From NCBI GenBank assembly GCA_030248225.1, contig JASANE010009913.1:22273-86272 (forward strand): a DNA stretch of 64,000 bases. Reading direction: 5' to 3'. This document shows, piece after piece, positions 11,659 to 22,669 of the stretch. The position numbers were made by a program, and so were the translations under genes. Position 1 is the stretch's first letter. Every line of letters begins with the position of its first letter. The notes below the pieces were generated by a model. That model did not search any database, was not told where the DNA came from, and saw nothing but the letters and a program-made list of their open reading frames with translations. Origin of the DNA: Trileptium ribeirensis. Its lineage: Eukaryota; Nematoda; Enoplea; Enoplida; Thoracostomopsidae.

Positions 11659-13450
11659 TAAATTAGAAGAATTGTTTAATATTTGGCCTGCGAATATTAA
11701 ATCAGACCAAAAACTATTGAAATACTTTAAACCAAATGTGGCTTTCAAATACAATGTCCCTATCAGCTCCCGATGTTTTAATTATACACAAATTGCTTTC
11801 AATGACCAAATCTCTTACTTGAAACTATGCTTCTAGTGTTTACATAGACAAATACTACGGACATATAATTAGTGGTAAACTGAGCATCATACATAAGTTT
11901 GAACTAAAAAACTCTTTGAGATGGGAGCAAAATTTAGACTGATGGATTATTTTCTACCAACTAACTTTATTTCTTCTTTACATCTAACGTACATAATTAT
12001 GATAATTATTGTACCTTACCTAAAATATAACCAATATTCCATATGAATCAATCGATGAATGAAGGTACTAATTCAACTTTTTAAACGGAAATTAAGTACT
12101 ATTAAGCATGGTAATGGAAAATTTGCTCTGGATCATAATGTGCTAGAATGTCTACGTGAACTTAAATCTAAATTTGTTATTACTTCTACTGATAAAGCAT
12201 GTCGAAATTATGCGTTTATCTGCAAAAAAATTTTATGTATAGCAAGTTTAAAAAGAACTTGATATTACAGTTAACAATAACAAAGTATGCATAAAATCTA
12301 ATATTAGTATAGCAGAAGCTTATAGTTTTCTACTCAAACTAGCAGATAATTTAGCACTTTTGCCGGCTGACAGTAACACGGGACTTCTTTTTGTTCAGAT
12401 TATCCCTGAATTCCAAAAGACTCCCGCTCAATTCAGATGGATCATCTGTAGCAAAAAAGCCACTACTACAAATATGTATTCTACTTTAGGTAAGGCGTTG
12501 ACACTCATACAATCAAATGCAGCTGGATACTGCAGGTCGATTGGTAGGCATAAGGGCATCAACCCCTTTTGGATTATAGATAGTAACGATTTAATTAATA
12601 ATAAAATGATTACAGAACTTAGTAAGATTCGTAGATGCAATAGACTCAACAGTTATGACTTCACTGCTTTACACCACCATCAAACACAATGAGATTATTG
12701 AAAATGTAGTGCAGTTGCTAGACGTAATTTTCAAAAACAGTAATAAAATGATTTGCGTCTCACCTTTTAAAAGTTTCTGGAATTATACTAAAACTAAACA
12801 CATAGACATGTTTTAACTAAAGACGATATTATCAATCTTCTTAAAGCACTTGTTTTCAACACATACTTTACGTTTGGCAACATGTCTTCAAACAAACCAT
12901 TGGCATACCTATGGGGACTGATGCGGTGCCGTTTATCAGTAACCTACATCTCCACAACTATGAACGCTATTACATACGTAAAAATTTAAAATACCGTAGG
13001 GACATCTGTGATCCCTTAAGAAATGCTTTTAGATACATTGAAGACCTTACAGTACTTAATGATTCTGACAAATCTGACCACTTACATAAAATATTTACCC
13101 AGACTCTCTGAGTTTCTGTAAAGCTAACAATAACAATCAAGATGCTGTTTTGGCTTTAAATATCAAAACTTATCATTGGTAGAGCGGATATCTGCCTATA
13201 CGACAAAAGGAATGATTTTGAGTTTGATATTTTTAACTTCCCACTCTGTAATATCTACCTCTCACGCACTGTTTTAGGGGAATCATACGCAACCAACTTG
13301 TAAGAAACGCTAGAATTAACACAAATTTTACAAACTTTCAACAAGATTGCATTAATTTACTCAATACTCTCACTACAGCTTTTCACACTAAGAGACTTTT
13401 CGATGTAATTTTTAAGAAATTCTGTAATACAGACAATCTTAAACAATATA
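11659..13450 (+). pseudogene. Penelope-like element reverse transcriptase relic
   Basis: Scattered frames on the plus strand line up, in order, with the Penelope-like RT. ITSTDKACRNYAFICKK (about 12178-12230) matches the DKA...FICK block. FQKTPAQFRWII (12410-12445) follows. DFTALHHHQ (about 12655-12685) is motif A, GIPMGTDAVPFISNL (about 12905-12950) is motif B, and FRYIEDLTVLND (about 13028-13065) is motif C with one of the two aspartates changed to glutamate. YDKRNDFEFDIFNFP (about 13197-13245) and RNARINTNFTNFQQD (about 13300-13345) match the thumb region. Many stops and frameshifts separate the pieces. It begins directly after the BEL target duplication, and BEL may have landed in it or at a junction of tandem copies. 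Confidence 0.75.
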
Positions 13451-14600
13451 TTTTAATCTTAAGGCCTTAATCAGAAAATATCTTCTAAGGCCTTTATATT
13501 TTAATTACTCCTTTTTATAATGTGTATTCGTGGTCTCTTAAATATACGAGTATTTTTGAGATAGGTTTTAAATACCTTCAACTATACTATATAAATTTAA
13601 CCACAACTCAGTTCTCAAATTTCCAGCAGGCCACTACTCTATTTTATTGGTTTATTTAAAATTATCTATTTTACTTTCTATTTACTTACCTTTTATATTT
13701 AATCCCCCCTTATATATTATTATAGCACAAAGTCGTAAACGCACAGCTTCACGTTACCTCCAAACTAACAACGATGCTTCATCAAGCAAGGCTATACGCA
13801 ACAACCATTCCGATTTTCCAACGGTATACAACGCATTAATAGTGAACGATATCAACACGAATACCAGGATATCGTATTGAAAGGAATACAAGACAGAATC
13901 AAACACATAGAAGATAGACTCGACGACACTGACGATGTCAATGTTAGAAAGCTCAATTTTATGCATAGAGAGGCGGAACAATCAAGATCTAATAACATTG
14001 CAATCTATAATGTTGAGGTATTTTTACTTCATCGCTACTTAAACTTGTTCAATTATACTTAATTTTGGTTTTCACCTAATGGTGACTATACCTTCATGTT
14101 CAGTCTCCAACTTGTTTAGTGACTTTTGGCATTGTGTTTCACATTGCCTACATTTCAGCCTACTTCTCGGAGTTTGGCTATTTGATTCTCAAACTTCGGT
14201 GTGATTGTCAAACGCTCTACCATTATCTATTGGCATAGATGCTTACTACTTAGTTTAGTCCGACTGGTAATTTTAATGTCTTCCAGTTTTACTTATAACC
14301 ATATTATAGTATGATGAGATGAAGTTTATTACGTGTATTATCTGGTTGGATTTTTGTTAATTTATTTTTCCTACTACAATTTTACAAATATGTTTCTAAA
14401 TGGTGGACTTCTCCAGCTAGACTAATTATCCTTTTCTTTTTTACTACTAGATAACATTTATAAAGTGTAAATTTCCACCTAATCTTAAGTCTGATTAAAC
14501 GTTTATATACGAAAATGGTTACTTGCGTATAATTGTACATTTAGCTCTATTTTCTAACGTTAATATTTTAACTAAATTTTGGATTGAATATATTACAAGT
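13451..14600. other. Intron sequence without recognisable feature
   Basis: AT-rich sequence after the Penelope-like RT. A frame at 13877-14062 has a charged helical stretch (RIKHIEDRLDDTDDV) but no family I know, and 13647-13880 is equally unrecognised. They may be further remains of the same retroelement. Confidence 0.35.
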
Positions 14601-14604
14601 ATAA

Positions 14605-14830
14605 TAATTGAGCGGAGCGAAGCGTTTTTATTTTCTGTCTGGGATTAAAAAGGTCGATGTCCGTCCGTTCGTTAGTTCGGTCCGACGGATCTCAAGAACC
14701 ACTGAACCGATTTTAAAAAACTTTTTTTGTTTGAAAGCCTATCATGTCAGAGTGTGCACCTGATATTTGGGATTAAAAAATTTGAGTGGTTAATTAGTAA
14801 TTAGCAATTAGTTAAGCTTATGCAGCTAAA
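14605..14830 (+). repeat. Dispersed repeat with GAGCGAAGCG end
   Basis: It starts TAATAATTGAGCGGAGCGAA, includes the tetramer run GTCCGTCCGTTCGTTAG, then CCACTGAACCGATTTTAAAAA and TTTGTTTGAAAG, and ends in TTAGTAATTAG-type repeats. The reverse complement of 21060-21265 shows the same blocks in the same order. It is non-coding and the transposon class is unknown. Confidence 0.6.
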
Positions 14831-15389
14831 ATAGAGAATTTTGCAATATTTGTGTTATTTATTGAAATAGAATCATTTCGTTCAAACCATTATATGGTTT
14901 TTTGGGCCGAAGAATAATATAATATTTTTACCAATGATAAAGCCCTATGCAATGTAGATATTTGAAGAACATAAAATTGAGTACATTCGTAATGCTACAG
15001 CCCAAGCTCCGCTCACAAATGTAGTTCCACTACCGACTACTTGTTGACTTAGGGTTTTATATAACATTGTGTGATTTCTACATAATTCATATAATGTGGC
15101 ATTGACGACAATTTTACATGTGCATTTGGCGATTTTAGATTTATAAATTCTACACCGTTTTTTAAATTTTATTAGCTTCGTTACATCTGAAAAAGTTTTT
15201 ACAACACTTATCCTTTCCATTTATTATATAGTTTTATTGCTGGTATTTTAGTGTTTGCACATTCGGCTATTAGCCCAGCGGTATACCAATATCGCTTTAT
15301 AGTTTGATTACTTTACTTAATTTTAAACGAAGTTGCTTTTTCATTATTTATATACATGGGCTGCAAGACTATTTCTTCAAGACACGTAA

Positions 15390-15590
15390 AGGTATTATCA
15401 TGTTTTGTATTGATTGTACTGGACCTTTATATATTAAGACTACACAAAACCTCACAACACCACGAAGTATTTCCCTGAGACTCACCGTTATACTCACTGG
15501 TGTACTGAAAGTTAATGATCGGTTTAGGGACGCCCTTAACAATCTACTCCGCAGTAGCGCGAAACGAGATTTACATGAACATAAATAATG
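15390..15590 (+). pseudogene. Possible second GIY-YIG endonuclease relic
   Basis: A frame reads GIIMFCIDCTGPLYIKTTQN, resembling the I-x-Y-C-I-x-C...LYIGET-x-Q start of retroelement GIY-YIG domains, with the G of YIG and the following E altered. The rest (FRDALNNLLRSSAKRDLHEH) is only loosely similar. It would be the 3' part of a Penelope-like element lying after the RT at 11.7-13.5 kb. The motif is short and the call is weak. Confidence 0.35.
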
Positions 15591-15594
15591 CATT

Positions 15595-16813
15595 TACATA
15601 TTTCATTTATGTTGTGTATATAGTAGAAGTCGCGTTTGTGTTCCCACTCTAACACATCATATAAATAATTTAAAAATATCGTCGTATATACTGTACTAGA
15701 ACATCGCTTTACAACATTATACGGGAAACTAGCATTTCAACCGGTTAATAAAGATTTATGATTTGAACTTTTTGGTTAAAAATCACTAAAATAAAGCTTT
15801 TCTGAAGACAGCGAGGTATCCCAGGATTTTCGATAAAACCCAGAATCTCAGCGGTTCTTATAGGTATTCAGAGGTCGATGTGACTGATTCTGAGGAGACT
15901 GTTGTGTCGAATCCGTTTGTCTTAACAAAAATAGTTACAGCAAAATTGCATACTGCTGTTTAATATTTATTGTTTTAATATTATTTCTAACAAAATCCTA
16001 AGTAAAATGCAGCGCGGCCTGTACAGATGTATGCATTTGCAGTGGCAAATTGCAAATATGCCACAAAAACGACAAAAATGTATAATAATGAATGAAAAAC
16101 ACGAAAAAATCAAGTGGTTGACCTGGTGTGTATAGTTTTCCCCCGCTCAAAACCCATCGGTAAAAGTGTGGTCCTATGGAGAGACCTGTTATATGCTGAA
16201 AAGGAATTTTTTCTAGTCGGAAAAATAACGGTCTGGACCGAACCACTCGTGACCTGGAAGTGTCCGCGACGATCACTAAAATAATATTAAAATATTATAT
16301 TAGATATATTATATGCATGTATATAAATGTATCCTTTTATATACGTACGTATCTGAGTCAGTATGCTGCATTTTGCATGGCCAAGAAAAACCAAAATTCG
16401 TCAATGCTGAGCCTAACATTTTTCAGAGATCAAATGTTTCAAGGCCAAATAAAAAACTTCAGGGTTCAAACGTTCAGGATTTAGCAGAAAGACATTAGCG
16501 GTCAGCCGCCTCCTAGAAGAACTAAAATAGCATTACAAAGGCAATCAGGTTATTCCATTATCTGTTTAAAAAAACGACGCCAACCAGCTTTTGCTGATGC
16601 TGTTTTTGTTGTGGAGTCCCTGCTGTAGGCAACAGTGTCCATACAAAGCATAACCATCAGTTCCATAGTCCCGCGCTTAAAAAACATGAAAACTATATTT
16701 ATGAAATAAAAATATTAGCTTAACTTATTCTTGAACGTCACGGCACAATCAATGGGACTGTACACAAAGATTTCTTCCATACGCATAAAATTATATTCAA
16801 CAGACATTCGTAC
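15595..16813. other. Intron sequence, nothing recognised
   Basis: AT-rich. Short frames on both strands overlap each other (15998-16276, 16260-16498) and show no domain. No tandem array or RNA gene is seen. Confidence 0.4.
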
Positions 16814-16985
16814 CTTGCTCATAGTAATCCGTAATAAGTAACATTTCAGTTGTAGATCCAGTTCCACGAATATCCGATGCAATAAAGCCAAGAATATTTT
16901 GGTGTCTCAACATTACAGTTTGGTATATTTCCGTTTCACGCAGCCACGAATGTTCATCGAGAGTTTTAAATATTTTCAACGCCAC
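16814..16985 (-). CDS. BMP/TGF-beta type I receptor, beta3 to L45 exon
   Basis: N-lobe of the kinase. The translation starts [14 protein letters not shown], with the beta3 lysine in ALK, followed by [19 protein letters not shown] (alphaC glutamate in RETEIY), the L45 loop [11 protein letters not shown], and LLITDYYEQ. The L45 loop, which selects the R-Smad, is close to the DIKGTGS form of BMP receptors ALK3/ALK6 rather than the TGF-beta/activin form, so BMP-type Smad signalling is inferred. The acceptor is polypyrimidine plus CAG before 16985 and the donor is GTACGA. The exon is 57 codons plus 1 nt, phase 0 in and phase 1 out. Confidence 0.95.
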
Positions 16986-17538
16986 CTGAAAAAAATAAGA
17001 CATACTGAACTTTCACACATTCATCGTGAACTAAGAAATCACATCCATGCAAGCTCGCCTGTCGAAATGTAAGCTGAAATGTGACGTATATAAAGTTTTC
17101 GTGTTGTTTTGCAAAGTTTTAGTAAATGACATGCAAAGTATTGTGTTTTGGTCAATTTCTTGTTCATAACATAATCATTAAGACGACATATCACCGTGGC
17201 GAATGGTGTAACAGTATGTACTTCAGCTAAAGTCCTAACGCCAATACCGAATGAACACACAGCAGTTGCACATTTCATGATACTGCGTTTTAATAACTGG
17301 ACATTTTTCTTATTGGAGGCACCAGCGTCATCTAAAAGCTTCTATATTGAACCATAGAAAGAAATCAAATTACCGTACACATAATAACACACTTCACGGT
17401 AATTTGTTTGTAACAAAAAAGTCGATAGCTTAAAGGATTGCTGTAAACCAAAACATAAACCTTATTCACTTAGTAATATTCTTCAATACAACACCAAAAT
17501 CATTTCTGGTAAACAAAGGAGACAAAATGGCTACTTAC

Positions 17539-17634
17539 TATATCTTCACGATACTTTGCGCGGAAAACCTGTCCATAACGACCCAAAGCTACCAATTTTA
17601 AAGGATACACCTGGCGTGCAATGGTTCTTTGTAC
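17539..17634 (-). CDS. BMP/TGF-beta type I receptor, glycine-loop exon
   Basis: 32 codons, phase 0 on both sides. It starts VQRTIARQVY, the sequence that in type I receptors directly follows the GS box, and continues KLVALGRYGQVFRAKYREDI, the nucleotide-binding loop. The first loop glycine of the usual G-x-G-x-x-G is replaced by alanine (VALGRYG). The acceptor is CTTTAG before 17634 and the donor is GTAAGT. A 553-bp intron leads to the next exon. The exon with the GS box (SGSGSG-LPLL) and the exons for the transmembrane and ligand-binding parts should lie at higher coordinates; I did not find them in this window. Confidence 0.93.
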
Positions 17635-20454
17635 CTAAAGAAATCATGATAACAAATAACTGTGAACGTCGTGATGTCAGTTGTAACCGATACCTTAAGA
17701 ATAATTTACGACACTATCTGGTCACTTAATAAAATAATACAAAAAAATAAAATTAGTAACTATACGTTGAGCAATCCGTTTTTGCGTTCACCCGAACTTT
17801 GTCAACATAGGTATGCTGCGACTGTGAGTCGTGCACTCCACGGAACATATGAAATGCATCTGATATCGGCGTTAGAGCAAGCTCGCATTTCACTCCTAAC
17901 TATAGAAATCTGGCTTACAACAAAAAACAGCTCCCAAATACTGAAATATAGTATTGTCAAAAGGCCGTCAACAGTAATTGTCATCTTGATCTTAACATGA
18001 GCACTAAAACAACGCAAAAACGCCTACATACATCTATATTCCCGCAGGTTTAATAACACAGGTAATATTATGGCGTTAAAACAATGAAAGCAACATGTTT
18101 ATTTGGTTAAATAACCCCATAATTTCATAGTTTAACCCCAACAAGCAGGAAGTTTGCTTTGTAGAATTTGAAATTTTTAACTTTTGGGGCATTGAGAGCA
18201 AAGTTATAGCTTTCGATGGGTGGATTCAGTATAGTGATCTCCCGTTTATATACATACGGGGCCTCTATCTCAAGATATAGATCACGAAAGATAGATACCT
18301 GGATCGCCAAATTTCAAACAACGTGACCGCTGACCACCCCTTTGGGGCGCAATTCGACCGAGAAAACTTGGTCGGAGTGTTTACCATCTAAAGAAAAGGA
18401 ACAGATACATTGAATTTGTGATCATAAACAAAACATTGTGAAGATTTATCCATCCGGTGATGATTTGCGATCTCCACAGACGGATAAAAAAGAAATTTTT
18501 TACGATTTTTGATAGCCTCTAGCATATTGATATGTAGAAACTAAGCACGCTTCGTTTGCACCGTTTCAACAACGTCGCTCGACTTTGCCACAAAGAAATT
18601 TTGGCGTGGCGCTATAGTCAGTCTGGTTTTAAGAACCCTTGAGACCTTAAACTAATACATACAGTCAACAACAAGTAAGCGCAAAGGCAGACGGGAACTG
18701 GGGCATTTTGTCTGCAACCGGACTGACACAATTTCGTCCGACACACTTAATTTAGTACGTGACTGTAGTACGTCAGCTTAATTTCAGTAAACACCTAAAA
18801 TTAAAACATTCCATAGCGAATCTCGTTGTTGTTATGCACAGGTATCTTATAATGACCCTTCCAACAATAAATTCTGTTTTATAATTTCGCATAAAAATTA
18901 TTATGGAGCTGTTTTTAATAACAGAAATTTGGCGAAAAACTGTTTGCGAACACACTGCTCAGTGATTAAAATCGATCGATTTTGCGTTCAAGTAACATTA
19001 CCGAATTGTTTAGATTTCTCGAATTTCAATTAAGCGGGTTTTGTTCGGGAACACCAAGAGCTTTACTGCATGATCGTGACGATTGGATCGTGTTGACTGT
19101 GACGACACTTTTGCATTAGATTTGTTCGCAAAGACTAATAATCCATATGCTAACTTGACAGGCATTAGGGAACCGAATTGCTGCAATTTTAAATCGCTAA
19201 ATTTCTGTTCGAGCGCAAGATGCAATTCCTGAACTTGGGATTTGAATTTGCCAATTTTTGGTTAGCGAAAACCCATTTGAAATTCAGCATTCTTTACGTA
19301 ACAATGGTTTACGACTCGACATCGGCTCTTACAAAATAAGATGGATGGTGGCGTCACCTTAACATTACTTACGCATTATCATCGCTTACCAAAAGCGGGT
19401 GACCAGAGCCTGACCCCGAACTTTCTTCGATGAATTTCGAACCAGCATTGTCCTTGTCAACGCTAAACGAATCTTTCTCAATCGATTGTACCAAAATCAT
19501 ATGTTTCGTTTTACGATCCACCAAAAATCTAAAGAGTTATTTTTGCACTATTATCAAAAAGATGATACTTTGTAGTTTGACAAACAAATGGCAGTCACTC
19601 TCGTGCGCCGATAAACAAAAAATCTTAAGCATTATCGCATCGCACAAAAGTATGCGTAAAAAATCCAGTGTTATCCAAAATCTTAGATTTAAATATTTTT
19701 GGTTTTTACGTATCATTACGATGTATCAATACCGTAGCCTCTATAGATTATTGAGCTCCGACTAAGTTCTCATTTGCAAAATCAATTTTCACTGAGAAGG
19801 AATACGCTTCCGTTTAATTTCCATATAAACTGTTGTTTTTATCCCAATGTATACTTATTTACACTTGCAAGATTATACTTTATTCCATCATATTCAGTCG
19901 TGCGTGGTTAAAGCATGCCTGGGTTGGTCTATCGGATCAGGTATAAGAAGAGATGCCAAAATAATTAGGTGGCGGCAGGACCGGGAGTGCCGTCTTACAA
20001 ACCGGGGGAAACCAGCTATGGCGGACGTCCCTATGCCACCACGAAAAATCCAATTGCAGCAGCTATCCTGGGCGTATTATTATGTAAAAAGTTCGATTCG
20101 TTGATACTTTCAGGGAAATACTAAAACAATTTGGAGCGAGAAAAGACGACCCGACAACGTTCTCATTGATGGTGTGAAGAGACAAAAAGATACAAAAGTT
20201 CTATGATTTGCCCCAGATTTTAGAAATAGCAAAATTGTCTAGCTTGTCGGAAATGAACGTGTAGAAACCTACCGCAGCGAAATCGCGGCAATAGACCTTT
20301 GCAAAAAAACTACTATTTCTATGCTACATAAATAGGCATATATTTGTAAAACTATTGGGCTAACGCCTGGCCTAAAAACTCGAATTTAACAACTATATAT
20401 TATGCGAAACTAGACTTACTGTAGACCTCAACGCAGCAGGACCACTACAATGAT
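17635..20454. other. Upstream of receptor exons, nothing identified
   Basis: AT-rich stretch that could be a 5' intron of the receptor gene. I searched the minus strand for a GS box and saw none. A frame at 19430-19765 (+) and one at 19010-19225 (-) are unrecognised. A GC-richer island at 19915-20070 contains a frame reading MADVPMPPRKIQLQ, possibly from a retroelement gag, but I cannot name it. Confidence 0.4.
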
Positions 20455-21265
20455 TAAACTAATAATACAACATTATGCAATTACTGAGTTCTGAGCGTAG
20501 TGAGTGAAACCAGCGTGACCAAGAGTTCTCAGTGGCGAAAGTGATTAATTACGACAGTGTGCATTTCTGGGTTTTTTTGGGGTGACGCGTTAAACTCAAC
20601 TTCGTCAGGGCGGATTCAATCACGTTGTAGTTAATTTGAAAGCTCAAAATATCTATTTGTGTCGTTTAGTAACATGCGAAAGCAGATTTCAACTACTTCC
20701 CGCGGTAAAAGATAAAATCATACAGCTTTAAAAGCCACATATTCATAGTCAGCAACATCGATAACCCCCGAGTGCAAGAAATTGGCAATTTTGAAGTGAT
20801 TATAAAATTTGCATAAAATTACCTAATTAGCTAGTTAATTAATCAACTAATTAGCATATACGGGCAGGTTTTAGAACTTCAAAAATGTCATATTCGTGAT
20901 CAGCGACATAGAAAACCTACGGGTGCAATTTATTATTAATTTTTGAGCATTTTGGAAATTTTCAAAAAATTAGCTAAGTAACAATTAATTAGTAATTTAT
21001 TAGCTAATTAACTAACTAATATGCAATTTTTGTTTGAAAATGCTAAAAATAGGCTAACAAGTTTAACTAATTATGTAATTACTAATTAACTAAAGGAAAT
21101 TTTGACAAAATCTATATGTCTTACACCTGTTCGATATTAGGCCTTTCAAACAAAAGAAGATTTTTAAAGTCGGTGCAGTAGTAATTGAGGAGTTCAACGG
21201 ACGGACGGACGAACAGACGGTGCCGAATTTTTTCCCTCCGACGAAAAGAAAAACGCTTCGCTTAA
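20455..21265 (-). repeat. Dispersed repeat, longest copy
   Basis: The right end, read on the minus strand, starts AATTATTAAGCGAAGCG, then runs through GTCCGTCCGTCCG and CCGACTTTAAAAATC to tracts of TTAGTTAATTAGTAATTA, matching the copy at 14605-14830. The left end (GTTCTGAGCGTAGTGAG ... GGGTGACGCGTTAAAC) matches 4310-4450. The middle holds a duplicated block: GTCATATTCGTGATCAGCGACAT near 20886 resembles CACATATTCATAGTCAGCAACAT near 20737, each followed by a block of AATTAGCTAATTAA-like sequence. No coding potential. The class is unknown; the tetramer run and absence of ORFs suggest a non-autonomous element. Confidence 0.5.
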
Positions 21266-21269
21266 TAAT

Positions 21270-22099
21270 TTGTTACTTGGGTCTCCCAGGATGCAGAATT
21301 TATATGTCAAAATTATTCAAACGAGCTTATTAGACTCAAAATACACGAACAAAACCAACTCTCTCACAAATCTCATACAATTATCCCTCAAGACACTCGA
21401 CACAACAAGCCCACAAACAATTCAGCACACAAGGAGCCAGGATAGGCTCCCTCCTCCGCCCGCGGTCGCCAGGAGCAGCCTAGACAAATCCACATATATC
21501 CACACTCTCAGCTCAAAAACCGCAGACAAGCACGGACCAGAACCAAACCAAAACCAAAGACCAAACGCAGAAAGCAAGGCAAACCACAGAGCACAAACAG
21601 ACAACAAAGCAAACAGCACCAACGCCAGCCCAAAAACAACCCAGCAAAAAAAACAGCCACGAGAAGCACAAAGCCAAAAAAAGACAAAACCACAGCCACA
21701 GAAAAGAATCCAAGCCAAACACAGGCACACGACAAACACAAGCATCAAAAACCAAAAAACAGCAACAGATAGAACAAAAACAAAAGAAGCAACAAGAAAG
21801 AAAGCACAAGGCACAAAAAAACAAAAAAAACAGCAAAAAAGAGAAACAACACAACACAAACCCAACCACGCAACGACATCCAACCAACCACTCAAAACGA
21901 AAAACAACCAAGAACAACAGCACCAACAAATAACAAAAAACACCCCAACCAACCAAAAAAAGCCAACACCAACAATCAAAGCAAAAAAAACAAAACCAAA
22001 AAAAAAAACAAACAAAAACAAAAACAAAACCAAAAACACAACAAAAAAACAGAAAAAAAAAAACAAAAAAAAAAACACAACAACAAAAAACAAACAACA
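21270..22099 (+). repeat. T-depleted A/C-rich tract next to palindrome
   Basis: From about 21390 to 22099 thymine nearly disappears from the plus strand, and the sequence drifts towards runs of A with single C, ending in stretches such as AAAACAAAAACAAAACC. Because stops need T, long frames open on both strands: 279 codons on plus (Lys/Thr/Gln/Asn-rich) and up to 231 on minus (Phe/Cys/Val/Leu-rich). These are consequences of composition and I do not call them genes. The bias strengthens to the right and stops exactly where the inverted repeat begins. It could be a low-complexity simple repeat or an assembly fault at the palindrome edge. Confidence 0.6.
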
Positions 22100-22669
22100 A
22101 AACACGTAGTTAAACATTCAATAACAACGACAATAAATGCTTTTAGGGTCAATATTGTCGGTGTTTCCTCTTCGACTACAAACAATTCCTCGACGCATCG
22201 AAAACTAATCAGCCTTACGAAAATGAGCTCGATATGACTGGGATAAATTACCTCGTCAAACTTCAAGAATTACCTCGATTTGGAAGGACAAAAGAACAAA
22301 ACTGTCAACGTTTAAGGATTAGAAACGACAAAATTAACCCACTCTTAGTTATAATAACTTAACATCAACAATACATTCACATTTTGCTTTAATAAGAACA
22401 ATATTGCTCAGTGCGTAACCTGGATTCATTATTGAGCAGTCAGAGGGGACACAATAAGATGATGTATTTTTTGAAAATCTCTCTTACCATGCTACAGTCA
22501 ACAGCGTTAAAATGAGCACGTGTAACGGGTCTCTCGCAGCAATCAACTATCTCGCGTAGACGTACGATGATTGGGTTCCACCATCTAGTTTGGAAACCTT
22601 TACCTGACTGCAACCAACACCCTACGTCATTTATACAGACTTTGATTGTTTGTTGGAAAATATGGGTCA

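Larger units (their letters stand above)
4200..16813 (-). other. 12.6-kb receptor intron full of mobile elements
   Basis: Intron between the kinase exon ending at 16814 and the one beginning at 4199. It contains Penelope-like relics, a BEL/Pao element with a hAT-type insertion, and dispersed repeats, each listed separately. The BEL and Penelope relics read on the plus strand, antisense to the receptor. The parts at 4450-5580, 13451-14600, 14830-15390 and 15595-16813 hold no feature I can name. Confidence 0.75.

Noticed and set aside
21270..22109. 279-codon Lys/Thr/Gln/Asn-rich ORF and 231-codon minus-strand ORF
   Set aside because: Both come from the near absence of T in this tract, which removes stop codons on both strands; there is no domain and the composition drifts along its length.
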